Part shown: piece after piece, positions 45,265 to 55,884 of the stretch
How positions within the stretch are numbered: the first letter of the stretch is position 1
How the letters are laid out: each line of letters starts with the position of its first letter
NCBI RefSeq assembly: GCF_050624435.1
Contig: NC_134546.1
Coordinates: 17,631,001 to 17,695,000, forward strand
Length of the DNA: 64,000 nt
Source of the DNA: Tenrec ecaudatus
Lineage: Eukaryota > Chordata > Mammalia > Afrosoricida > Tenrecidae
Direction of reading: 5' to 3'
The notes under the pieces: model-generated
The model's input: the letters and a program-made list of their open reading frames with translations, nothing else
What the model was told of the DNA's origin: nothing
Database searches by the model: none
Program-made: the position numbers and the translations under genes

Positions 45265-46200
45265 TTTGTTTTCAACCAATATTGAGTGAAAGATACTCCA
45301 AAGGATGCAGGTCTCTCGAGAAGCGAATTGCTCCTTGCACGTGTCAAGTCCTGGCAGCATTTCGGAGTGAGGAAGGATGCTCTTTTTTTTTTTTAATACA
45401 AGAACATTTATTGCACACCTAAATGTTGAAATCCTCTTTTTAAGTGGTGAGCTTAAGGGGTATATAGCCATCATGCCGACGGAGGCCTCTCATCCTAGGC
45501 CCGTTGCCTGCCGTGCTTCCCTTTCAGAAGGCTTCTCCTCGGAGTCCTGGTTCTGCGTGGGGCTTAGGGCTAAACTATAAGGCCAAGCTCCCCAGGGCTC
45601 TGGCTCTCTAGAACAGAAAGTCTCTTTTTTCCCAATGATTCCAGCTTCAGAAACTCACTGGGGCGACTGGACTCCATTCAGAGCCTCACTGGGAGTCAAA
45701 TTCCTCCACCTTGCCAGCCTGGGCCAGAGGCTCCTGTCACTCCTCTCCTGGGCACTTCCTCCCCTACTGGGATCTGGGGCATGTGGGGCAGGGAAGGAGC
45801 CAGATTGCAGTGACCACTCATGTTTTTTCCAGATGGTTCCTGCGAGGTGGTCTTCAGCCCCCCTCCCCCAGGGAGAGAATCCGCCCTGCTACTCCTCTTC
45901 TCCCCAGTTTTTGAACCAGCGCTCCCCTCAGGCCAGCTCCTAACTGAGATAGTGGAAGAACCAACCGCCTCAGGGTTACAGTGATCCCAAATAATCACTT
46001 CTTGAGGCTACTGGGCCTAACACCCAGGGGTTCCTTGGGGGCTGAGGACAGTGGGAGGGAGGCAGTGACCTTGAATGTGAAGTGTGGCTGCTGCCACAGC
46101 CATGCAGCAAAGAACAAGTCGGAGAGGAAAGACCTGCAGTGGTCCTTGAAGGAAATAGCGAAACAACAGCCTCTTCAAACCTCTTCCTAAAACCGGCGTT
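45265..46200. other. Intergenic sequence, nothing identified
   Basis: Unique sequence with short open frames that lack family resemblance; a T-run lies at 45383-45394. Confidence 0.3.
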
Positions 46201-46204
46201 TTAA

Positions 46205-46545
46205 ACCACTGCTTTGACTGGACTGGCATAATGGGCTAAGGAGCCTGATGGTCTGGAAGGCTGGCAGTTGAACCTACCCCATGGCTCTGTAAAGATTTTA
46301 AAAACAAACAAAAAACCCCACGATCATAGGTCTGACTTATAGCGACTCTATAGGGTTTCCATCTCTAGGGGCGCAGATAGCTTCGTATTCCCTTGTAGCA
46401 GCTGATGGATTTGAACCGCTGACCTTGCAGTTAGCGCCCCATTGCTTACCTGCCAGCGCAGTGCAGCCTAGAAACTCCTGCTGGGCTGTTCTCTGGCGCC
46501 TGGGGCCGCTCTGAGTTAAAATCAACTAACAGCAACAACGTCCAC
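46205..46545 (+). repeat. AfroSINE split by an inverted AfroSINE
   Basis: Plus head at 46205-46300 (CTGGCAGTTGAACCTACCCC, GCTCTGTAAAGATTT) and plus tail at 46465-46545 (CAGCCTAGAAACTCCTGCTG, CTGAGTTAAAATCAACTAAC). Between them, at 46310-46464, is a minus copy (GACTTATAGCGACTCTATAG, GGATTTGAACCGCTGACC). Confidence 0.7.
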
Positions 46546-47204
46546 CGGGCGCTATTATTTACAAAAGACTATAGGGAGATACTCTCCTTCACCACGGACC
46601 TCCAGCCCCCCTCCCCGCGGCAGCCCGTGGGGCGGGGGAAGCGCTCCTAACTGGAGCGGGTCGCCCAGCTCAATGAAGCCTGCTGTAAAAAGGAAGGGAT
46701 GGGACACCTCCCGCCGCGATCCCTCCCCTTCTTCCAGCGGTAGGATTCGGCCTTTCGCTACGCTTCCCTGCTTGGCGGACCCCTGGGCTGGTCTTTCAGG
46801 GCCCGAGAAAGAACGCTGGGCCACCATCTGGGGGAAAAGGCCAGACTCGCTGGGCCTGGCTAGAGGAGAGAGGGAGTGGTCCCTGTGGTCCCCTAAACGC
46901 ACAACGCTTGGAGGGGAAGGTTCCAGTGCAGAGCTTGCTGCTGGCTGCCCTGTTTTGTGCTGCTTCGGATTTGGGGAAATGGAAAGTTGAGAGAAGCCAG
47001 TGGGGGAGAGTGATGCCCTCCTGCCTTCCTACTCCCTTTCCCCGGGGAGTGCAGATTAAAGGCCCCCCAAAGAGGTTCTCTTGTGCCCTTGCCACCAGCG
47101 TGCAATTCACCCAGTCCCAGAGTCCTGCTGGCAACTCTAACCTCACACTGGCGCCCCAGTGTGCTCTCTGGACACCAGAGCTCTCGGCTTGCATCGTTAA
47201 TGAT

Positions 47205-47410
47205 CCGTAATAGGAGCACCCACTAGGTGCCGCCTAACGTGCTCAACCCAGATTTGCTCCCCATATGAACTCCGGAAAGTTAATATTAATACTGCTTTTT
47301 ATGGATGAGGACACTGAGGCACAGGGAGGTTAAGCAACTGCCCAAGGCCACCCAGTTTGGTGGTGGTGGAGATGGGATTGGAAGTCAGCCCAACTGGGAG
47401 CCTGGCTGTG
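47205..47410 (+). repeat. MIR
   Basis: CACCCACTAGGTGCCGCC and GATGAGGACACTGAGGCACAGG, GGTTAAGCAACTGCCCAAGG match the MIR core and tail closely. Confidence 0.75.
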
Positions 47411-47774
47411 AATGGGTACCCAGAGGCCAGACTTCTTACAGCCAGTCCGACCAAGCTGGCCAGCTCTTCATAGGACTGAACTTCCCGAAGGGAGGCAACC
47501 AGTGAGCATACACAGCCACTAAGAGGTGCTGACCTGAACCTCACCAGGCTGCTAATGCAGCACCCAGATAACGCATCTCCAGCCTGTGGTCCATTGCTCG
47601 CCCTTCAGATGTTGAATGGATCGACAAAATTCGTCCTAGCCGCACAGTGAAACATCATTTGACTACAGAAAAAGGAATTAAGTACTACACTCTACAGTGT
47701 GGATGAACCTTGAAATATGCTAAATAAAAGAGCACATATTGTACAATCCCATTTATTTCAAATGCCCAGAATAC

Positions 47775-47988
47775 TTAAGTCTGGTGGCATAGTGGTTGTG
47801 TGTTGGGCTGCAATGTCAGTGGTTCAAAACCACCAGCCAGCACCTGGGGAGAAAGATGAGACTTTCTATTCCCATAGAGTTAACAGTCTAGGAAACCCAC
47901 AGGGACAGTTGTGGTCTGTCCTATAAGGTCACGATGTGTAAGAACTAATGACAGTGAGTTTGGTTGTTTTTGTTTGTTTTTCAGATAG
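47775..47988 (+). repeat. AfroSINE inserted in L1
   Basis: Full copy: GTCTGGTGGCATAGTGGTTG, GTGGTTCAAAACCACCAGCC, GAGTTTGGTTGTTTTTGTTTG. L1 sequence continues on both sides. Confidence 0.8.
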
Positions 47989-48064
47989 AATGTAAACTGG
48001 TGGTTACATGGGGGTAGGGTAGAAATTTAGAGGAAGAGAGTTAGGAGGTTAAAGATAGATAAAC

Positions 48065-48468
48065 CAAAAATTAAACAATGTCACTACCATCGAGTCAATT
48101 CAGACTGTAGTGACAAGATAAGACAGAGTCAAGCTGCCTGGGGGCAGAGTGTTCTGAATTTATAATATTGGGAATTTATAATATTTATAATTTATAATAT
48201 TGGGAACTCTTATTACAATCCAAACATCAGTTGTGTCAGGCAATATTTGTACATATGTTGCCATCATTCTTTTCTAAACATTTACTTTCTATTGAGCCGT
48301 TGGTATCAGCTCCTCTTTTTTTCTTCCCTCCCCCTTGAAAAGGTAAATCTTTATGGGAGCAGACAGCCTCATTCACCTTTCGCCCTCAAACTTGCTGGGG
48401 CTTCGAACTGCTGGCGTCTTTTGCAGCCGGATGCCTGACCCTATATGCCACTCGGGCTCCTAGACGGT
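48065..48468 (-). repeat. AfroSINE split by a retroposon copy
   Basis: Pieces 48065-48152 (ACTACCATCGAGTCAATTCA) and 48335-48468 (GGGGCTTCGAACTGCTGGCG, ATGCCACTCGGGCTCC) flank the minus retroposon at 48152-48335. Confidence 0.6.
48152..48335 (-). mobile_element. 3' copy of the non-coding retroposon inserted in an AfroSINE
   Basis: Reverse-strand copy (ACATATGTTGCCATCATTC and TTGGTATCAGCTCCTC blocks). It splits a minus-strand AfroSINE into 48065-48152 and 48335-48465. The left side carries repeated TTTATAATATTGGGAA units. Confidence 0.5.
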
Positions 48469-48767
48469 TCGACAGTCATGGGACTATACTAGGAATCGTT
48501 AAATTGTACACTTTAAGAGGGCAGGCTGTATGATAAATAAATACTGTCTCAACAGCTGCTACGAGCGCTTGCGATTTCAGTGTCCATCTTCTCCAAACTC
48601 TGCAGAGGTTGCTGCTTCTCCCTTGTCCTCTGCCAGGCAGGCCCCCTTTAACCCTGCACCTGAAAATCCCCATCCCTCTTTCTGGCTGCCCTGGGGCCAC
48701 TGGGCCCCTCTGGCTCCAAGAAGGCACCAGTCTCAGAATGCAGAGAGCAAGAAAGAGCTTTCCCCTT

Positions 48768-48820
48768 AGCTGGACTCTGAAGACATTGAGCCTCAGTTTC
48801 CTTCTCTGCAAAATGGGGCA
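48768..48820 (-). repeat. MIR fragment
   Basis: GAGCCTCAGTTTCCTTCTCT and GCAAAATGGGG is the reversed MIR tail. Confidence 0.5.
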
Positions 48821-48915
48821 CGAGTCTCCTCTGTTTCCTGAAACTGTGGCGTGCTGCCCGGCTTTGTGCATTTAGTCCGCAGCACTCAGCCTTCCCACGA
48901 GGGAAGGGTGGATAG

Positions 48916-48960
48916 TCTGTGTGTGTGTGTGTGTGTGTACGTGTGTGTACACATGCACGC
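48916..48960. repeat. GT microsatellite
   Basis: About 11 GT units, then ACGTGTGTGTACACATGCAC. Confidence 0.9.
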
Positions 48961-49730
48961 ATGAGTAGGGGAGGGTGGTCCAGATAAAATGGAATGCAGT
49001 CGGAGTGAAAGGTATGGAGGGATTTCATTAATTTAAAGAGAAGTGTATGGAAGGTTGATTCCAACTCGAGCCTGATGGGATGCGATTCGTGGGCGAAAAG
49101 GATGCCCCTGCCCAGAGAGGGAGAGGGTTGCAAGGGAGGGGCAGGTGGCAGAAGAAGGGCAGGAGAGAAGCACAGAAGAATGGGAGGTGTTGCCTCTCCT
49201 CCCCAAAAATTCCAGCAGGCCAGGCGTTGGAGGCTGACAGTTGGAGAAAGATGGGAGAGTAAGCAGACACAGCTCTCAGGCTTGGAGAATGCCGGGGAGG
49301 GGCGAATGCTATATGCCTGCAGGAGAGTCCATGGAAAGGGAAGATGGGGAGGGGATCGTGTCACTGTGTGGAGTATCTGGGGACACTGGTGTCCAGGTCA
49401 ATGGAGAGGCCACCCTGCCTCCACCGCACTGTCCCTTCCCACCCACTGGACTGGCCTTCAGATCTCTGCAACTCCTGGCCAGGCTCCTTGTCCTCCCCCA
49501 GCCTCTTCCTGAAAGCCCCCTCCTTCCAGATCACATGTCCTTAGGCACCCACTCACTGCCCTCAACAACACCTGAAGCCCAGGCAAAGGTGACCACAGCC
49601 TGTTCCCTGCATCTCCACACTGGAACGGTCATCTTCTGGCCTTTACTCTAGCCAGTCTCTCATTGGGAATGAATTAGCCCAAGTCAGTGACCTCCAGCTG
49701 GCACGGCACATTTTAAACAGATCTATGCCC
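48960..49730. other. Intergenic sequence, nothing identified
   Basis: Unique sequence; the purine-rich plus strand produces long frames on both strands (238 codons on the minus strand) that begin in low-complexity DNA and show no domain. Confidence 0.3.
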
Positions 49731-49734
49731 ACTG

Positions 49735-49975
49735 GTTGGAGGAAAGCTTATTAAGCACGTGTAGTGTGTAGATGATACAACCTTGCTTTCTGAAAGCCAG
49801 GAGGACTTGAAGTAGTGGTTGCTGAAGAGCAGCCTTCAGGGTGGATTGCAACTCAATATAATTAAAACTCAAAGCCTCACCACAGGACCAGTGGATGACA
49901 TCATGATAAACGCAGAGAAGACTAAAGTTGTCAAGAATTTAGCCCACCTGCAATTTAATCCACAGCCAATGGCAA
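49735..49975 (+). pseudogene. RTE LINE fragment, reverse-transcriptase part
   Basis: GATGATACAACCTTGCTTTC at about 49772 corresponds to the codons after the YADD box. It is followed by the GTCAAGAATTTAG region. Stops are present. It lies just before, but out of order with, the 50090-52540 RTE copy, so it is a separate fragment or a rearrangement. Confidence 0.6.
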
Positions 49976-50089
49976 AGGCATGAACAAACTGTATCTGACT
50001 TGGCATTGCCAACAGTTCTTGACCAGCTCTAGAATTGACCAAAGAGGCCAAAACAGAACAAAGAGCTGTACTTTGGAGACACCTCCAGG

Positions 50090-52540
50090 ATCCAGAACTA
50101 ATGGGGTGTGAGCTCAAAGCAGACAATCATATGGCCTACTATGCTGGGAATAAAAATTAAAAAGGAATAGAGTCACATTAATTATCAAAAAGAACATTTT
50201 GAGATCTGTACTGAAGTGCCAAGCTGTCAGTAATAAGATAAGAGCTACATGCCTGTAAAGAGTCAAGTTAATTTTTACCAACTTTCGCAGGCCAACATTC
50301 ATCAAAGAGGCAATCAATATGTGTTGATGATTACTGATGTTTGGAATGCAAAAATTGGAATCAAAGAATAAGTAGTTGGAAAGATGGCCTTGGTGATAGA
50401 AATAAAATCGAGTGACAGAATTTTGCAAGTCAAACAATTTCGCCATTGGATGTACTTTTCTTTTCAACAACATAAACAACTGAACATGTGTGGTGGGCCT
50501 GGCTTGAAGAAATTAAATGGGCTACATCTGTGGAAAGAACCATGGAGAGTTTAATATTCATCAAAACAAGGTCAGGGTCCCACTTAGGAAGAGCGCATCA
50601 ATTGCTTGCTTACATGCAAGTTCAAGTTGGGGGGGGGGGAGTCCACAGAAGATCATAGAATGACCTTGAAGGTATCCCACCTAACTTAAGAAACCATCTC
50701 AGGAATAGATATGGCTCCTTGAACACTAATAACCCAAACCAGATGGGTATGGTCAAGGACATCACTCATGAAACAAGACAAATGTTCATTCTAAAAGACA
50801 TAAAGAAAGAAGAGACCAAGATGGGTGTCAGAAAAGGCAGTGAAACTCGCTCTTGAAGGAAGAGCAGCTAAAGTCAGTGGAAGAAAGGATGAAGTAAAGG
50901 AGCTAGTAAAAGCTTTTAGAAGGCAGTTCAAGAAAACAAAGCAAAGTATTCAAAGACAACCAAATGGAAGGTCATATGCAGCATTTCTCAAATGGAAAGC
51001 ACTGAAGGGAAAAACTTCAAGACTCAAGTGAAATCTTGATTATGCTATGCAGAAAACTTTGAATGGTGTATAACAAGAAGATGAAAAGAAGATACTAAGA
51101 TACTAAGATAATTGGATACTATCCAGCCACACTGGGATGGTCAAGAACTGGTGGTCCTGGAGGCCCAAGTGCAACTGCATTGAAGGCATAAGGAAAAATC
51201 AAGGCTCTAGGAACTGAAGGAATGTCTATTGGGAAGTGTCAACAAGTTGATGTAACACTGAACATATTCATTCATCTATGCCAAGAAATATGAAAGCCTG
51301 GCAAAACCAATGAGAAGAAAATCCAGATCTGCGCCATTAAAAAGAAAGGTGAACCAACCGCATGTGGACATCATGAGACAGTATCATGAATGTCACATAC
51401 AAGGGAAATGTTGCTGAAGAGAACTCAGCATTGCAGCAGCCCATCAGGAGGGTGTGATCAGGAATCCAAAGCAGATTCAAAAGTGAACTCAGAGCTAGGG
51501 ATATCATCATTGACATCGGCTATCTCTTGGCTGAAAGAGCAGAAGACTGGAAAGATGTTTACTTGTGTTTTCCTAACAGTGCATTGATTTTCGACTGTGC
51601 GGATCATAACATTATGGATAACACTTCACAAAATATGAATTCCAGGATGCCTAATTGTGCTTATGGGGAACCTGTACACGGACCAAGAGACAGTTGCATG
51701 ATCAGAACAAAGGAATATTGGCTGGTTTAAGATCAGGAGAGCTGTGTCTCAGGGTTGTATTTTTGCATATACCTATTCTGTATGCTAAGCAAACAGTCCT
51801 GTAAGTTGAACCTTATGAAGAAGAATGCAGCACCAGGGTTGGAGGAAGACTCATTAATCACCTTTGATATGCAAAGGACACAATCTTGAAGAAAAAGCAA
51901 AGCACCTTTTTATGGAGACCAGTCTACAGTTTTCAGCATGGATTACACCTCAAACTAAAAAAAAGAATAAGAATTAAAAATCACAACTGGACCAATAAGC
52001 AATATCGTGATAAATGGAGAAAAGATTGAAATTCGCAAGAGTTTCGTTTTACTGGGATCCACAACCAACGTTTGTGGAAGCAGCGGTCAAGAAATCAAAG
52101 GACATGCTGCTTTGGGCAAATCTGCTGCAAATGCCTCTTGAAAATGTGACAGAGCAAAGATGTCGCTCTGAAGATAAGGTGTGGCCTGGCCTGTGCTGGA
52201 AAAAGGAAGAAGGGAGACATCCGTCAGTGCAAGACACGAAAAAAAACAAGTATAAATTATCAAGACTCATGAAGGAGGGAGGGGGAAGGGGGAAAAAGAG
52301 GAGCTGGTACCAAGGGCTCGAGTAGAAAGAAAATGTTTTGAAAATGATGATGGCAACAAATGTAAAAATGTGCTTGACACAATGGTGATAAGATGTGATA
52401 AGATGGTGATAAGATGGTGATAAGAGATGTACAAGCCCCCAATAAAATGATTTTTTAAATCGATGTCTTTGAGTTGTGGTTTGGGCACGGAATACTGATG
52501 TACCACAGACTGCAAGAAAAAACAAACAAACGGAACAAAT
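50090..52540 (+). pseudogene. Decayed RTE LINE, interrupted by a retroposon
   Basis: Endonuclease-region sequence begins near 50090 (GACAATCATATGGCCTACTA). The linker with GCAGCTAAAGTCAGTGGAAG is near 50865, the reverse-transcriptase core with CTGTGCGGATCATAACA near 51595, and the GGGATCCACAACCAACG segment near 52055. A non-coding retroposon interrupts at about 52215-52455; RTE sequence (TGTCTTTGAGTTGTGG, CACAGACTGCAAGAAAAAAC) then resumes. All frames are broken; the longest, 52014-52325, runs into the insert. Confidence 0.7.
52215..52455 (+). mobile_element. 3' copy of the non-coding retroposon inserted in an RTE LINE
   Basis: Runs from a GGGAGACATC..GTGCAAGACACG start to AGCCCCCAATAAAATGATTT. 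The RTE sequence resumes after it. The usual single GGTGATAAGA block is expanded to about four GTGATAAGAT units at 52384-52425. Confidence 0.6.
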
Positions 52541-52559
52541 CCGTTGCTACTCTAGGCAG

Positions 52560-53060
52560 AGGAGGAGGGGAGCCGACAGAATGAATGGTGCGGGGACGAG
52601 GCTCTGGCGACCGGCGGGCGCCGCCGCAGCCGCGGTACGGAGCACCGCCCTAGATCAGTGCGGGGTAGGGGGGGGCGGAGGGGAAAGCCCCCTCTTGGGG
52701 CAGGGGGCAGGGCCCGGCAGGTCCTGCTGGGGGTCCAGGCCTGAGAGAGCCTGCCGTGCCAGCCCGAACTTCCCGGGGAGTGGCCCGAGCGAGGGCGGCG
52801 GCCACAGGGCTGGAGCTCCCAGGAGGAGGCCCCGCCGGCGCGGGGCTGCAGCCCGGCCTAAGGCCCGGGAACGCGGGAGGAGATGCTGAGGTTCGCGGGC
52901 GAGGTGCTGAGCAGCGCCGGGGGTGGGGGGTGGGCCTGGGGGTGTTCTCCCGGGGGCTCAGGATCCCACGAGCCCGCACGCAGCACCCAGAGGTGGGAGC
53001 CCGGCCGCGTGGCTGGAGAGCAGGCGGGCACCGGGTGGGAGAGCAATGCCTGCGGAGGTG
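52560..53060. promoter_or_regulatory. CpG island about 4 kb upstream of VAX2
   Basis: CpG-dense block immediately after an RTE LINE fragment. A plus-strand ATG at 52581 opens a short frame beginning MNGAGTRLWRPAGAAAAA, which resembles a basic, alanine-rich N-terminus, but the frame then becomes low-complexity and I cannot match it to a known protein. In mouse a retina-specific opposite-strand lncRNA (Vax2os) is known next to Vax2, so a non-coding promoter is one reading. Confidence 0.45.
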
Positions 53061-54262
53061 GTGTGGGGGGACCCTGAGGGGTCCCTCAAAATAGACCCAG
53101 GCGGCCGGAAAAGTCGGCCGGAATTGAAGGACAGGTGGTGGTGCCGTTGCCTACTGCCTGCTGTGCCACCAGGCTAGTCCCTCCACCACCACCACGCCAC
53201 CCCCCACAGCCGCCCCCCACCACCTTACAAGCTCAGTCTTTAAGAGCCTCAGAGGCGATCTAGGGGCTGGGGGGGGCGCCCCTCGTTGCCCCCCCCCCGT
53301 TGGTCCTTCTCGTTGGACTCCCTCGGGGCTGGGGCAGCCCTGTGGCCCAGTTCCCTGCCTGCGCTCCACCCTGTCCAGCAGCCTCTCACTCCCAGGAGCG
53401 GCGGCTCAACTGCGAGCCAGAGCCCCGGGTGTGGAGCGAGATCTCTGGAATCCTACCAGGGCCACGTCGGAAGCTGGGATTGACTCTGCACTGGACCTGG
53501 TGCGAGGTCCCAGGCCCGAGCAAACCTTTCAGGCCTCTGCGCTATCCCCAGAGGCCCGACGCCACCCCTGCAATCCCGTATGGGTTCCTCACTTGCTTTT
53601 TCAAAAATTAAAAAGATGGAGGAGGGTTACCCCTAGCTAGCCAGAGCCCCACGCTGCACTCATTCTCTCCCCCACCCCACCGGTGCCCTCCGGAAAGAAC
53701 TGTCAGGGAGAAGTATGCTGGCAGTAGCCCAGTGGCCCTGTACTCCACCTCCAGGATGTGGAACTGAGCTTTCCCGGGGCAGGTTTGTGTGCCCCAAGAT
53801 GGACGATGGACTCAGGGGCAGCCTGGGGCTAGAGAGGCAGGGGTTTAAGCGCCCCTCTTCTTTCAGACCCCCTTCCACTGGCTGGCAGAAGCTGTCCTGT
53901 CTCACAGGGTTCCGAGCCCAGGGCTTCGGGAAAGAGAGCAGCGCACACAGACAGAAAGGTGGAGGAAGGGCGCGGATCCAGCGAAAGGGGCCAATTGAGA
54001 GAGAGTCCTGGGCCTGGCCTGGGGTCTCCTGCGCTCACTGTGCAGCAACTTCCGCAGCCCCCTATGAGGCTGGGGGGAGGGCTCTGCTAGTGACCCCATG
54101 CCTAGGGAGAAAAGGGGAAGGATCACCCACTCTTGAGCACCTCCGGGAAGGCCCTTGGCAGACCACCCCATCACCCCTACCAAGAGGCCCATACAGACAC
54201 CTGAGTTCCTGGCACCAAAGTGATGATTACAGCTGGCTCCCAGTCCCTCCTCCCCACCTCAG

Positions 54263-54280
54263 TGTTTGTTTAAACAAACA
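54263..54280. promoter_or_regulatory. Perfect 18-bp palindrome made of two forkhead-type sites
   Basis: TGTTTGTTTAAACAAACA reads the same on both strands and presents the forkhead core TGTTTA/TAAACA in both directions. It lies in unique DNA 2.3 kb upstream of the VAX2 ATG. Confidence 0.4.
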
Positions 54281-54904
54281 GAAATCCTGCAGGCGGGATA
54301 GTGGGGGGACTAGGCTCAGAGCCTGGGAAAGCGCCTATGAGCTTTTCTGCTTAGACTTTTAAAAAATTGAGTATAGAAAATACTCTTACTTGAGCAATTT
54401 AAGAAATGTATCTTGAGAAAGTCAAAGAGAATGAAGACAGGAGTGGGTACCAGGAGTTAGGGGCCCCTCAAGCAATGAAAGTCCTGCTTGGGGGGGGGGG
54501 GTGTAGGCTGAAGAGGTGGCTGTCACAGAAGAGTTTGCTCCTCTAGAGGCCAGGATAGGAGGGACCAATCCAGGGAGGGGCGCTCTCCACTCCCACTGGG
54601 CCCTAAGCCTGTTCCTGCTGGGTCACAGGTCTCTCTGGGCCCTCCTTTCCCCCAGCCTAAACACCCTGCTGCCATCCCTCTACACTGCTCAGAACCCTGC
54701 CCTAAAGCCCCTCCCATCCCTCACCCAAATCACCCAAGTGGCCAAGTTCCATCCTGGTTTCCTTTCATTCCTACCTTCCTCTTCAGTAGCCTAGCCTCCA
54801 CCCCTCTGTTAGGGCGTAAACCCTGCACAATGCCACCATTGGGCAGCCAATTGGGCAGCTGATAGCCCTTCCTGCCTGAGGCCAGGGACATCTGAGATTG
54901 GCCA

Positions 54905-55025
54905 CATAGACAAATGCAATTGCTAATTGCTCACATGTACACACACTGAACATACACTAGGCCCTGACGCATACACACACAAATGTACTGATGTTTATTA
55001 GCTTGTACATTTGCATAAGAGCCAC
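54905..55025. promoter_or_regulatory. Candidate enhancer patch with octamer and homeodomain motifs
   Basis: Includes CAATTGCTAATTGCTC (paired homeodomain-like cores) around 54917-54932 and a perfect octamer ATTTGCAT at 55009-55016, in AT-rich unique sequence within otherwise GC-rich DNA. Motif evidence only. Confidence 0.3.
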
Positions 55026-55689
55026 GGAGCCCGCCTAAGTGACTGTCACTCAGACCTGGCACACCCAAGGACAGACCTCAGACAGATCCAAACTCCCCTG
55101 GCTCACAGCTCACAGCTCCATCCAGAAAAGAAAAGCCAAACCCTGCAGTCACAGTCTATCTCAGCTGTTGGGAGCACATGTCTTGGGGGTGTGGGGGCTG
55201 ATCTCCCAGCCTTTCCTTTTCTGACGCAAAGGAGGGGAAATTGAAGCCTGGCTCTTCCCAACATGACAGAGAAAAGCAAAGCCAAAAAACGGACTTGAGG
55301 CCTCTTCTCCCTAGAAAGGGCTAGAGTTGCTGCTAGTCCTGCCTGGGGTGATACCCAGAGTATGGAGGCCTCACTGTCTCCCACAGTCTCAGCCTTGCTC
55401 TCTTTGGCCTCTCCAATCCTTAAGGCTTTCCAAAGCCAGCCTGGGAGAGCCAATCCGACTCTCTGCCTCATCCTTCTGGATTTATCTATTCCATTCTCAA
55501 CCTGGTTCTCCCGGAGGGGCTGAGGTCTGGGCTCCAGAGGGTGGCTGTGGTTTGGTAATCTCTGGGAGTGACCGACTGGCCCCAGGCCACCCCACCCCAA
55601 CATGTGCTCCCTCAAAGCCAACCTCCTCCTCCTCTCCCTCTGTCTCTCCAGCCAGCATTGCCCCCATGCCTGGGTGACTTCTCTTTTCT

Positions 55690-55800
55690 AAACCCCATTG
55701 ATTGGCTGGTGTTCAGAGCGCACACAGCAAAGCAGACAAGCAACAGTCTCTGCGTGTGCGATTTGGAGATGCTCACTGATTGCATCCTTTGATGCACCTT
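55690..55800. promoter_or_regulatory. Candidate enhancer patch with TCF/LEF and PBX-like motifs
   Basis: ATTGATTGGC at 55697-55706 resembles PBX/HOX or CCAAT-type sites. CCTTTGATG at 55786-55794 is a full TCF/LEF consensus. The patch is unique sequence just before a retroposon copy and about 0.9 kb upstream of VAX2. Confidence 0.3.
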
Positions 55801-55884
55801 CCTTGTAATCGTCTCCCACAAATGACACTCCTCACTGCCCTTTGAGTTTCCCTTAGAAAGCCCCCCCCCCCGCCTTATCTGGTT

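Larger units (their letters stand above)
47630..48560 (+). mobile_element. Old L1 3' region broken by nested insertions
   Basis: L1 pieces at 47640-47770 (TGGATGAACCTTGAAATATG, ATATTGTACAATCCCATTTA), 47985-48060 (AACTGGTGGTTACATGGGGG) and 48480-48560 (TTAAATTGTACACTTTAAG). They are separated by a plus AfroSINE and by a minus AfroSINE that is itself split by a retroposon copy. Confidence 0.55.
53060..55880. other. Unique, repeat-poor region upstream of VAX2
   Basis: I see no gene and no clear transposon in this 2.8 kb. It holds C/G homopolymer runs, a perfect 18-base palindrome at 54263-54280 and two patches with homeodomain, POU and TCF-like motifs (54905-55025 and 55660-55800). This is a candidate cis-regulatory zone for VAX2; function is inferred from position and lack of repeats. 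Confidence 0.4.

Noticed and set aside
48648-49364. A 238-codon minus-strand frame
   Set aside because: It runs across a GT microsatellite (read as Thr-His repeats) and a reversed MIR fragment, with no domain.
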